Shown here: positions 25,957 to 33,931 of the stretch, one piece after another
Layout: every line of letters begins with the position of its first letter
Position numbering within the stretch: position 1 is the stretch's first letter
NCBI RefSeq assembly: GCF_003062295.1
Contig: NZ_PYCN01000021.1
Span: 78,786-142,785, forward strand
Source: Bradyrhizobium algeriense
GTDB lineage: Bacteria; Pseudomonadota; Alphaproteobacteria; Rhizobiales; Xanthobacteraceae
Length of the DNA: 64,000 nt
Direction: 5' to 3'
Position numbers and translations under genes: made by a program
Notes under the pieces: model-generated
What the model was told of the DNA's origin: nothing
Seen by the model: only the letters and a program-made list of their open reading frames with translations
The model's database searches: none

Positions 25957-27933
25957 ATGGCCAAGGCATCCAGCAAGCCCGATCCGCGCGCAGCCAAATC
26001 GGATGCCGCGGAAAAGGCGGAATTTGCCGAGGTTATCGCGGAAGCCGGCGATCACGTCGAGCCACCGCCGCCGGAGGTCGTCGAGCCGGATCCGGAATTG
26101 TCGCCTGAGGAGGCCGAGGAGGCGCGTAAGGATTATCTGCTGGCGCGGTTCTGGATCAGCGCGCGCGGCTATTGGGGCAGGAACGGCGACCGGCTGGCAT
26201 GGCTGTTCTCGAGCGGGCTGCTGCTGCTGATTGTCGGCCACGTCGGCTTTCAATACGGCATCAATGTCTGGAACCGCGCGATCTTCGACGCCATCGAGAA
26301 GCGCGATTCCGCCACCGTGTATTATCTCGCCGCGGTGTTCTTTCCGCTCGCGATCGGCAGCGTGCTGCTCGGCGTCGCCCAGGTATTCACCCGCATGGGT
26401 ATCCAGCGCCGCTGGCGCGCCTGGCTGACCAACGCGGTGATATCGCGCTGGCTGGCCAGCGGCCGCTACTATCAACTCAATCTCGTTGGCGGCGATCACC
26501 AGAATCCGGAGTATCGCATCGCCGAGGATTTGCGGATCGCCACCGACTCTCCGGTGGACTTCGTCGCTGGTGTCACGTCGGCATTCCTGTCGGCTGCGAC
26601 CTTCATCGTGGTGCTCTGGACCATCGGCGGCGCACTGACGGTGACGCTCGCGGGATCGACGATCACCATTCCCGGCTTTCTCGTCATTGCCGCCGTGCTT
26701 TACGCCGCGATCGCCTCGGGCTCGATCATGACGATCGGACGAAGCTTCGTGCAGGTGTCCGAGGACAAGAACCAGGCCGAGGCCGAATATCGCTATGCGC
26801 TGACGCGCGTGCGCGAGAACGGCGAAAGCATCGCGCTGCTCGGCGGCGAGGAGGAAGAGCGCGACGGCATCGACAAGACCTTTACAAAAGCTCTGCGGCA
26901 ATGGGCGCGGCTCGCGGGCCAGCACATGCGCACCACGCTGGTATCGCAAGGATCGCATCTCATTGCACCCGTGGTGCCGCTATTGCTGTGCGCGCCGAAA
27001 TTCCTCGACGGCAGCATGAGCCTCGGACAGGTGATGCAGGCGGCTTCCGCCTTCACCATCGTGCAGACCGCGTTCGGCTGGCTGGTCGACAATTATCCGC
27101 GGCTCGCCGACTGGAACGCCTGCGCGCGCCGCATCGCTTCGCTGATGATGTCGCTCGATGGCCTCGAGCGCGCCGAGCAGGGCGACGGCATCGGCCGCAT
27201 CAAGCGCGGCGAGACCGAGGGCGACGCCATGCTGAGCCTCAACGATCTCTCGGTCACGCTCGATGACGGCACCGCCGTCGTCGGTGAAACGGAGGTCGTC
27301 ATCGAGCCCGGCGAGCGGCTGCTGGTGGCCGGCGAGTCCGGGACCGGCAAGAGCACGCTGGTCCGCGCGCTGGCGGGGCTGTGGCCATGGGGCGGCGGCA
27401 GCGTCAACTTCCACCCCGACCGCCGGCTCTTCATGCTGCCGCAAAAACCCTACATTCCGTCCGGCACGCTGCGTCGCGCGATCGCGTATCCCGGTGCGGC
27501 CGATGACTGGCTCACTGAGCAGATCTGCGACGCGCTGCACAAGGTCGGCCTCGACCATCTCAAGGAGAAGATCGAGGAAGAGGGACCATGGGACCAGACG
27601 CTATCAGGCGGCGAGAAGCAGCGGCTGGCGTTTGCGCGCCTCCTGCTGCACAACCCCGACATCGTGGTGCTGGATGAGGCAACGTCGGCGCTCGACGAAA
27701 AGAGCCAGGACAAGATGATGGAGATCGTCATCAAGGAGCTGCCGAAGGCCACCATCGTCAGCGTCGCCCATCGCGTCGAGCTGGAGGCGTTTCACAGCCG
27801 CAAGATCGTGCTGGAACGGCGCAAGGGCGGCGCCAAGCTCGTCAGCGACGTCAACCTGATCCCGCGCATGGGCAGGCGACGCCTGCTCGGCCGCTTCCTG
27901 CGCCATCGGAAAGCCGCCAAGAAGGCGGCGTAG
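25957..27933 (+). CDS. SbmA/BacA-type ABC transporter, fused permease and ATPase (YddA group)
   Basis: The 658-residue protein has an acidic, proline-containing N-terminal tail (1-60) and an ABC_membrane_2 permease domain with about six helices (85-360). A C-terminal ATPase has Walker A GESGTGKST at 459-467, signature LSGGEKQ near 549 and Walker B IVVLDEATS near 569. The architecture is that of COG4178/YddA and of the SbmA/BacA-like peptide importers fused to an ATPase, such as Bradyrhizobium BclA. Whether this paralogue takes up peptides is not shown. It is an inner-membrane homodimer by family precedent. It follows the hybrid kinase on the same strand. Confidence 0.92.
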   Translation: MAKASSKPDPRAAKSDAAEKAEFAEVIAEAGDHVEPPPPEVVEPDPELSPEEAEEARKDYLLARFWISARGYWGRNGDRLAWLFSSGLLLLIVGHVGFQYGINVWNRAIFDAIEKRDSATVYYLAAVFFPLAIGSVLLGVAQVFTRMGIQRRWRAWLTNAVISRWLASGRYYQLNLVGGDHQNPEYRIAEDLRIATDSPVDFVAGVTSAFLSAATFIVVLWTIGGALTVTLAGSTITIPGFLVIAAVLYAAIASGSIMTIGRSFVQVSEDKNQAEAEYRYALTRVRENGESIALLGGEEEERDGIDKTFTKALRQWARLAGQHMRTTLVSQGSHLIAPVVPLLLCAPKFLDGSMSLGQVMQAASAFTIVQTAFGWLVDNYPRLADWNACARRIASLMMSLDGLERAEQGDGIGRIKRGETEGDAMLSLNDLSVTLDDGTAVVGETEVVIEPGERLLVAGESGTGKSTLVRALAGLWPWGGGSVNFHPDRRLFMLPQKPYIPSGTLRRAIAYPGAADDWLTEQICDALHKVGLDHLKEKIEEEGPWDQTLSGGEKQRLAFARLLLHNPDIVVLDEATSALDEKSQDKMMEIVIKELPKATIVSVAHRVELEAFHSRKIVLERRKGGAKLVSDVNLIPRMGRRRLLGRFLRHRKAAKKAA

Positions 27934-27973
27934 TATTTTCTTCGTTCTTCCTGAAGCGGCGCGCCGAAGCTGC

Positions 27974-28057
27974 GTAGCCCGGATGGAGCGAAGCGCAATC
28001 CGGGATTCTTCTCAGCCGAGAGACATCCCGGGTTGCGCTTCGCTTCACCCGGGCTAC
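27974..28057. repeat. REP-like palindrome, family B copy 5
   Basis: GTAGCCCGGATGGAGCG pairs with CGCTTCACCCGGGCTAC; AGCGCAATCCGGGATTCTTC lies in the left half. It is located between the ABC transporter stop and the methyltransferase start, on the same strand direction as both. Confidence 0.9.
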
Positions 28058-28085
28058 AGACTGTTTCACGGCCACAAAACCGGCT

Positions 28086-28946
28086 ATGCATGCGCCGCTT
28101 CTACCCGAGGACTTTTGCTTGACGCCCGACAACGATCCGTCTCCTGCGCCGTTCGGCGCATTCGCTCCGAATGCCGCACAGGCCGCGATCATTCGGCTTG
28201 CCCACCGCACGCGGCTGAAGCGTGGCGCGTTCCGGCCCTGGCTGTCGCGGCTGGTGAATCTGCTGCGCGCGGGTCCCGTCGACGTGCCATATCAAGGCGC
28301 CTCGTTCCGCTTCTACCATCAGGCCAGCGCCACCGAGCGCGGCGCGCTGTTCAATCCCGCCTACAACATCGAGGAGCTGGATTTCTTGCGCGCGCATGTG
28401 CCCGCGGGCGGGGTGTTCGTCGATGTCGGCGCCAATGTCGGCACCTATGCGCTTGCGCTTGCGCGCCATGTCGGCGCCGGCGGCAAGGTGATCGCGATCG
28501 AGCCGCATCCGGTCACCCATGCGCGCCTCGCCTTCAACAACACAGCCTCCGGCCTCACCCAGGTGCGACTGGTCGCGGCCGCCGCCGGCCCCGCCGATGG
28601 CGAGCTGTTGATCGAAACCGACGGCGACAATCTCGGCGCCAGCCATATCGTATCGGGCGAGGCCTCCGCCAAGGCGATCAAGGTGCCCTCGCTGCGACTG
28701 CAGCGCATCCTCGAGGAGGCGGGTATCGCCCGTGTCGACGCGCTCAAGATCGATGTCGAAGGTTTTGAGGATCGCGTGCTGACCGGCTTCTTCGCCGACG
28801 CACCGCAGGCATTGTGGCCCCGCGCGGTCGTGATCGAGCATCTGTCAAAGGACGAGTGGCTGAACGACTGCATCGCCGACATGCGCGCGCGAGGCTATAT
28901 CGAGACCGGCAAGACCCGCAGCAACACGCTGCTGGCGCGAGGCTGA
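28086..28946 (+). CDS. FkbM family methyltransferase
   Basis: The 286-residue protein has the SAM-binding motif VFVDVGANVGTYALALA at about 110-126 and the acidic IAIEPHP strand. The RVDALKIDVEGFEDRVL signature of the FkbM family follows near 215-231. The first 60 residues are variable. FkbM enzymes O-methylate small molecules or sugars; no glycan cluster is adjacent, so the substrate is unknown. The ATG at 28086 is the first that keeps the whole domain; the start is only moderately certain. Confidence 0.9.
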   Translation: MHAPLLPEDFCLTPDNDPSPAPFGAFAPNAAQAAIIRLAHRTRLKRGAFRPWLSRLVNLLRAGPVDVPYQGASFRFYHQASATERGALFNPAYNIEELDFLRAHVPAGGVFVDVGANVGTYALALARHVGAGGKVIAIEPHPVTHARLAFNNTASGLTQVRLVAAAAGPADGELLIETDGDNLGASHIVSGEASAKAIKVPSLRLQRILEEAGIARVDALKIDVEGFEDRVLTGFFADAPQALWPRAVVIEHLSKDEWLNDCIADMRARGYIETGKTRSNTLLARG

Positions 28947-28987
28947 GTTTCGTTTACCCGACCATTCCTCAACCGCAGGAGAGCTTG

Positions 28988-29374
28988 ATGATCGACCACA
29001 TCGGATTTCCGGTTTCGGATTACGAACGCTCCAAGGCGTTCTACCTGAAAGCCCTGGCGCCGCTCGACTACACCCTCGTGATGGAAGTCACGCAGGAGCA
29101 ACACAGCCACGATCCCGCGGCAGGCTTCGGCGCCAATGGAAAGCCCGATTTCTGGATCGGCGGCGAAGGCGGGTTGGACAAGCCGTTGCATGTCGCGATC
29201 GTAGCCAAGGACCGCGCCACGGTGGACGCGTTCTACAAGGCCGCCATGGCCGCCGGCGGGCGCGACAACGGCGCGCCGGGAATCCGCGCGCACTACCACC
29301 CGAACTATTACGGCGCGTTCGTGCTCGACCCCGACGGCCACAACATCGAGGCCGTCTGCCATACGCCGACATAG
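28988..29374 (+). CDS. VOC-superfamily (glyoxalase/bleomycin-resistance-like) protein
   Basis: The 128-residue protein starts MIDHIGFPVSDYERSKAFY, the first beta-alpha-beta unit of the VOC fold with a metal-site histidine (H4). The second half contains LHVAIVAKDRATVDAFYKAA and ends GAFVLDPDGHNIEAVCH, with the usual glutamate near the C-terminus. GGAGAG lies eight bases upstream of the ATG. Many relatives are annotated as lactoylglutathione-lyase-like, but activity cannot be assigned. It may be cotranscribed with the FkbM gene 41 bases upstream. Confidence 0.9.
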   Translation: MIDHIGFPVSDYERSKAFYLKALAPLDYTLVMEVTQEQHSHDPAAGFGANGKPDFWIGGEGGLDKPLHVAIVAKDRATVDAFYKAAMAAGGRDNGAPGIRAHYHPNYYGAFVLDPDGHNIEAVCHTPT

Positions 29375-29466
29375 TCGGTTCCGGCCGGTTCCATTGGCGA
29401 GGCGCGCGGGAACTTCGTGCCGACCTCGCCGTTGTCATTCCTGGAGTTGAAGCTTCGGGAGACGTG

Positions 29467-29697
29467 ATGCCGATCGAACCGCCGGAGATACCGCCGGCGA
29501 CACCAGGACAACCAACCGAGCCGCCGCCGGAGAACCCTCCGGGTAATCCTCGCCCGGAGGTGCCACCACCACTCCGTGAACCCGGTCAACCACCGCAACC
29601 GCAGGAGTTGCCGGGCAAGATGCCGGATGAGTTACCGATACGCGGGCCGAACGGCCCTCGCACCCCCAATCCTGCCACCGATCCGGGTGCCGGATGA
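29467..29697 (+). CDS. Small proline-rich protein of unknown function
   Basis: The 76-residue product is nearly all Pro, Glu, Gly and Asn (PIEPPEIPPATPGQP, then PPENPPGNPRPEVPPP). It has no signal peptide, no cysteine and no hydrophobic segment, so it is likely disordered. GGGAG five bases before the ATG at 29467 supports translation; a GTG directly upstream is an alternative. The frame opposite is also open, but its translation looks like a shadow. The neighbour downstream also encodes a long proline-rich region. Confidence 0.55.
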   Translation: MPIEPPEIPPATPGQPTEPPPENPPGNPRPEVPPPLREPGQPPQPQELPGKMPDELPIRGPNGPRTPNPATDPGAG

Positions 29698-29884
29698 ATA
29701 CTTCGCCTGAACGCGCAATGAATAATGCTGCATGCAACCCATTGTGCTTATGAAATAAAAACCATCCGACCATTTGTAGGCCGCCACAATCCGGCCTAAT
29801 GATTAGCCGCTCAATCGACCAACTGACATGTCAATGAAGGCCGTTCCGTTGCTGTCAGGCCTTTCTTCGGGGACAAAGGACATC

Positions 29885-31954
29885 ATGACAAACCTTCGCA
29901 TCCTGCTGCTCGCCACGACTGCCTTGACGGCGACGCAGCTCGCGACCTCCGCATCGCATGCGCAGACCGCACCGCTTGTCGTGGCGCAAGCCAAGGAAAA
30001 GGACGAAGGAGCCCCGGGCGGCAGGCCCAAGGAGGCGCCGAAGGGGGCCCCACCGCCGGCTGCCGCGCCGAAGGCGCCCGCGCCGGCCGCTCCGCCACCC
30101 CCGGCTGCAGCACCTCCGCGTCCAGCAGCGCCGCCGCCGCCACCGCCTGCTGCGGCTCCGCCGCCGCGTCCGACGCCACCCCCGCCGCCTCCGGCAGCAG
30201 CGCCGCCCCCGCGCCCGACGCCACCTCCGCCGCCACCGGCGGCTGCGCCTCCGCGGCCGACACCACCTCCGCCTCCTCCCCCGGCTGCCGCGCCGAAGGC
30301 GCCGACCCCGCCTCCGCCGCCCCCTGCGGCTGCACCCGCGCGCCCGACGCCGACGCCACCTCCGCCGCCAGCAGCAGCGCCTGCGGCGCCGAAGCAACCG
30401 GCCGCACCGGCACCGGCTCCGACCCCGCCGCCGCCTTCATCTCAGAAGGCGACGCCATCGCCGACGCCGCCCCCGCCGGCTGGCGCCAAGCAGCCGCCGG
30501 CGCCTGCCACCACGCCGGCTCCGCAAACCCAAACCGCGCCACCGACCACCGCCCCTCCGCCTGGCGGAACCACAACGGCGCCGCCGCGTCCCGGCGCACC
30601 GGCGACGCCTCCGAGCGCGGGTGCCCCGACAACCGCGCCGACACCCGGAGCGCCGGGACGACCCGGCGCGCCAGCTCCGACTACACCGGGCGCAACTGCG
30701 CCGACCACACCGCCGGGACGACCCGGCGCGCCGCCTCCGGCTACGCCGGGCGCAACCGCACCGACGGCAACCCCTGCACCGACGACGAGCCCCGCGCCGG
30801 GCGCCGGCGGCGTTCCGACGGCACCGGGAGCCACGGCCCCCGCGGCGCCAGCCGCCGTGCCAGGCACGCCCGCCGCCACGCCACCGGCTGGCCGGGCACA
30901 GAATGCTCCACCGACCGTCGCGCCGGCCTTCCGGCAGGCACCTCAGGTCACCGCACCGCTGCCGGCAGCCCCACCGCCGGCAGCCGGAATCACGGCCATT
31001 GCCCCGGGCGCTGCGCCTGTAGGCCCACGGCGGCTGGACGATTTCCGCGGCCAGCGCCGCGAGAGCCAGGAGGGCGGCCGAACCATCATCACCGAGCCCG
31101 GCCGGATCATCATTCGCGATCCCGGCGGACAGCAATATGTCCGCAGCAGCGAGGTCGACCGCTTCCGCTATGGTGCGCGTGACATCCAGACCCAGACCGT
31201 CGGCGGCGAGACCCGCACCGTCGTGATCAGGCCCGACGGCACGCAGGTGATCACCGTGACTGGCCGCGACGGTCAATTGATGCGCCGTATCCGCCGCGAC
31301 GAGCGCGGCCGCGAGATCATCATCATCGACAACAGCTACCGCGATCCGCGCGGGGGCGGCGGGTTCTATGTCAACCTGGCGCCGCCGGTGGTCCGCATTC
31401 CCTATAACCGCTACATCGTCGACGCCGAGGAGGCGTCGCCGGAGGTACTCTACGAGACCATGATGGCCCCGCCGGTGGAACGGATCGAACGGCGTTATTC
31501 GCTGGACGAAATCCGCTACAGCCCGACCGTGCGCCAGCGCATGCCGAGCATCGACGTCAACACCATCAACTTCGAAACCGGATCGTGGGAAATCCCGCCC
31601 GATCAGGCGGCGAAGCTGCAGGCGATTGCCGACGGCCTAAACCGCGCGATGCAGCAAAATCCGCGGGCGGTGTTCCTGATCGAGGGCCATACCGACGCGG
31701 TCGGAAACGACGTCGACAATCTGTCGCTGTCGGATCGGCGCGCCGAGTCCGCGGCCACCTTGCTGACGCAGCAGTTCAACGTGCCTGCGGAAAACCTGAC
31801 CTCGCAAGGCTATGGTGAGCAGTATCTGAAGGAACAGATCGACGGGCCGAGCCCGATCAACCGGCGCGTCACCATCCGCAACATTACGCCGCTGCTCACT
31901 GGCGGTCAGGCGTCGCTGCCGCCGCCCCCACCCGGCACCGCGCCGCCGCGCTGA
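29885..31954 (+). CDS. OmpA-family outer-membrane protein with a long Pro/Ala-rich region
   Basis: The 689-residue protein has a signal peptide (MTNLRILLLATTALTATQLA, cleavage at SHA-QT near residue 27). A low-complexity Pro/Ala/Thr region of about 340 residues (40-380) follows, then a mixed domain (380-545) with many Arg and Asp/Glu residues. The C-terminal OmpA peptidoglycan-binding domain (about 553-670) has INFETGSWEIPPDQAAKL and FLIEGHTDAVGNDVDNLSLS followed by DRRAES. It is likely a periplasm-spanning anchor between envelope and peptidoglycan. The region between the Pro-rich part and OmpA matches a type common in Bradyrhizobium, with no known function. The ATG at 29885 gives the proper signal peptide. 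Confidence 0.9.
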   Translation: MTNLRILLLATTALTATQLATSASHAQTAPLVVAQAKEKDEGAPGGRPKEAPKGAPPPAAAPKAPAPAAPPPPAAAPPRPAAPPPPPPAAAPPPRPTPPPPPPAAAPPPRPTPPPPPPAAAPPRPTPPPPPPPAAAPKAPTPPPPPPAAAPARPTPTPPPPPAAAPAAPKQPAAPAPAPTPPPPSSQKATPSPTPPPPAGAKQPPAPATTPAPQTQTAPPTTAPPPGGTTTAPPRPGAPATPPSAGAPTTAPTPGAPGRPGAPAPTTPGATAPTTPPGRPGAPPPATPGATAPTATPAPTTSPAPGAGGVPTAPGATAPAAPAAVPGTPAATPPAGRAQNAPPTVAPAFRQAPQVTAPLPAAPPPAAGITAIAPGAAPVGPRRLDDFRGQRRESQEGGRTIITEPGRIIIRDPGGQQYVRSSEVDRFRYGARDIQTQTVGGETRTVVIRPDGTQVITVTGRDGQLMRRIRRDERGREIIIIDNSYRDPRGGGGFYVNLAPPVVRIPYNRYIVDAEEASPEVLYETMMAPPVERIERRYSLDEIRYSPTVRQRMPSIDVNTINFETGSWEIPPDQAAKLQAIADGLNRAMQQNPRAVFLIEGHTDAVGNDVDNLSLSDRRAESAATLLTQQFNVPAENLTSQGYGEQYLKEQIDGPSPINRRVTIRNITPLLTGGQASLPPPPPGTAPPR

Positions 31955-31973
31955 GGCGGGTCGTCACCGAATC

Positions 31974-32005
31974 AAAATGGCCGGGAGCGATCCCGGCCAT
32001 TTTTT
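31974..32005 (+). terminator. Rho-independent terminator of the OmpA-family gene
   Basis: AAAATGGCCGGGA (31974-31986) pairs perfectly with TCCCGGCCATTTT (31991-32003) around GCGA, followed by further T residues. The A-run on the left could let it act on the minus strand too. Confidence 0.9.
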
Positions 32006-32010
32006 GCTTC

Positions 32011-32110
32011 TTGTTTTGACGCGTTTTCTACCGCAGATAAGTCTACGCAATCTGCGCAAGCTTGATTGCTACGCGAACCGGTATCCGCTTCGCTCGAAAA
32101 CGCTATCAGG
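32011..32110. repeat. Imperfect palindromic repeat overlapping a gene end
   Basis: GACGCGTTTTCTACCGC on the left faces CGCTCGAAAACGCTATCAGG on the right, with ACGCGAACCGGTATCCGCTT between them. The ACCGGTATCC core is of the type frequent in Bradyrhizobium intergenic DNA and related to the elements at 50725 and 50872. The stop codon of the homocysteine methyltransferase gene (32106-32108) lies inside it. Confidence 0.6.
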
Positions 32111-33062
32111 CACTAAGCGCCCGCGGCGGCACGCAGGCGTCGCAAATGGCCGCAGCGTGCCGGTGATCGGTGCCGCAGCAGCCGCCGAGAATGCGCATCT
32201 TCGGAAACGCGCCCCTGAGCTTCAGGTAACGCCACCCAAGATCGGCAGGGTCACCTGAATCGAGCGTTTCGGATTCGTCGAGCTCGGCATGGCTCTTCGT
32301 CGAGGCGTTGGCCCTGACGCCATGGATACGCTCCGTCCAGGCCTCGCCCGCCTTCAAGGCATCTTCGAAATGCGTTGGATGGGCGCAGTTGATCAGGAAG
32401 TATTCGGGCGAACCGTCCGTCTCGCGATCGACGGTCTCGATCGCCTCGCGCAACGTCTCTCCCTTCACCAGGCGGCCATTGGTCTCCACGGTAAACGAGA
32501 TGGCTGCTTGTATTCCCAGCGACTTGGCTGCGCGTGCGACGCCGATTGCTTCATTGATGCTGGTGAGCGTATAGGCCGTGACCATGTCGGCGCCGCCCTC
32601 GACGAAGGCCGCGATCTGCGCCCGATGGTAGGCCTCGGCTTCCGCAGCCTCCATGTTGCCTGCCTTGTAGCCGTCGCCGCGTGGGCCGATCGCGCCGCTG
32701 ATGACACAGGGTGCGTCCAGCCGCTCCCAACCGGCGCGCAACTCCTCGAGGAATGCGATCGAACGGACATTGATCGCCTTGAGAGCTGCCGCATCGTAGC
32801 CAAGCTTCACGCCCCAATCCGGATTGGCGCGCCACGTCGGGCTGTCGAGCACGAAGCCTGTGCCATGCTCGCGCGCCACCGCGAGATAGCTGGCGTAATA
32901 CTGCTTCAATTGCTGCCGACCTTCGGCGCTGTCGAGCAGCACGAAGGCGGCGAAGTGCGGCAGTTCGATTCCCTGGTGGAAGATCAGCGTCGTTTCCATG
33001 CCGCCATCGGCAAGGAAAATGCCGCCGCGCCGTTGCGGAAGGTCGTCTCGGTATTTGGCCAT
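32106..33062 (-). CDS. Homocysteine S-methyltransferase family protein
   Basis: The 318-residue protein is a single Zn-binding pterin-independent methyltransferase barrel. The zinc cysteines are C226 in LINCAHP and C295-C296 in GGCCGTDHRH. FLADGGMETTLIF at 16-28 and ISGAIGPRGDGY near 121 are typical. Relatives transfer methyl groups from S-methylmethionine or betaine-like donors to homocysteine; the donor is unknown here. It is cytosolic and monocistronic. The upstream 200 bases were inspected for a SAM-type riboswitch, and none was recognised. Confidence 0.92.
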   Translation of the reverse strand: MAKYRDDLPQRRGGIFLADGGMETTLIFHQGIELPHFAAFVLLDSAEGRQQLKQYYASYLAVAREHGTGFVLDSPTWRANPDWGVKLGYDAAALKAINVRSIAFLEELRAGWERLDAPCVISGAIGPRGDGYKAGNMEAAEAEAYHRAQIAAFVEGGADMVTAYTLTSINEAIGVARAAKSLGIQAAISFTVETNGRLVKGETLREAIETVDRETDGSPEYFLINCAHPTHFEDALKAGEAWTERIHGVRANASTKSHAELDESETLDSGDPADLGWRYLKLRGAFPKMRILGGCCGTDHRHAAAICDACVPPRALSA

Positions 33063-33265
33063 TTCTACATCTCCGGAAATTTAGATGCCGTCGGTAGGTC
33101 TCCCCTGCCTCGGCTAGGTCCGGCGATGTTGGTGCAGCATAGTGTCGCGGCTTCCTAGGCTGCCCGTGGTACGGATGAACCTCGGGCCGTAAAATGATAC
33201 GAATTCAAATGGTTGTAAGAGAGACGCAAAACACGTAGCGCCGACGGCCGTGGAGAAACCGTACC

Positions 33266-33910
33266 GTGAGTGCAGTTTTGGAGAAGCGGATGGGCAAAGG
33301 CGAAGCGACGCGCGAGCGAATTTTGGAGATCGCGGAAGCCGCCGTACTCGCCAAGGGATTTGGCGCGACTTCGATCGACGAAGTGATCGCCGAGGCCGGG
33401 CTCACCAAAAGCGGCTTCTTCTACCACTTCAAGGACAAGAACGCGCTCGCCCGCGAAATGCTCCGCAGATATGTCGCGACCAACGATCAGCTGTTCGACG
33501 AAATCTTTGCACGCGGCCACCAGCTATCCGACGACCCGCTGCAGGCGTTCCTTATTTCACTGAAGCTGCTCGCCGAGACGATGTCCGACCTGCCAAACGG
33601 CCATCCCGGCTGCCTGATCGCCAGCATCTGCTATCAGGAACGGCTGTTCGATCGTGAAGTGCGCGAACTCACCGCGCAATCGGTGCGGGACTGGAACGCG
33701 CGTTTCCGCAAAATCCTCGACGGCATCGCCGCGGTCTATCCGCCCAGGGAGCCGATCGATCTCGACGATGTCGCCGACATGCTGTCCTGCATCGTCGACG
33801 GCGCCATCATCATGTCCAAGACGTTGAACGATCCGAGCCGTCTCGAACGGCAGATCCTGATCTTTCGAAGCTGCGTCAAACTGATGTTTGCCGCGCCGCC
33901 GATGCCGTGA
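33266..33910 (+). CDS. TetR-family transcriptional regulator
   Basis: The 214-residue protein has a TetR helix-turn-helix at about 14-60 (RERILEIAEAAVLAKGFGAT then IDEVIAEAGLTKSGFFYHF and KDKNALA). The C-terminal ligand domain is of the TetR_C_33 kind (GHPGCLIASICYQERLF). GTG at 33266 has GGAGA nine bases upstream; ATG at 33290 (MGKGEATRERIL) with GGAGAA four bases upstream is almost as likely. Its target may be the divergent homocysteine methyltransferase gene, about 200 bases away, or a distant operon; no clear operator palindrome was identified. Confidence 0.92.
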   Translation: MSAVLEKRMGKGEATRERILEIAEAAVLAKGFGATSIDEVIAEAGLTKSGFFYHFKDKNALAREMLRRYVATNDQLFDEIFARGHQLSDDPLQAFLISLKLLAETMSDLPNGHPGCLIASICYQERLFDREVRELTAQSVRDWNARFRKILDGIAAVYPPREPIDLDDVADMLSCIVDGAIIMSKTLNDPSRLERQILIFRSCVKLMFAAPPMP

Positions 33911-33931
33911 CGCCAGGAGCCTTGTCCGAAA

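Noticed and set aside
33063..33265. A SAM-type riboswitch upstream of the homocysteine methyltransferase gene.
   Set aside because: The region lacks a recognisable riboswitch core; only ordinary sequence is visible.
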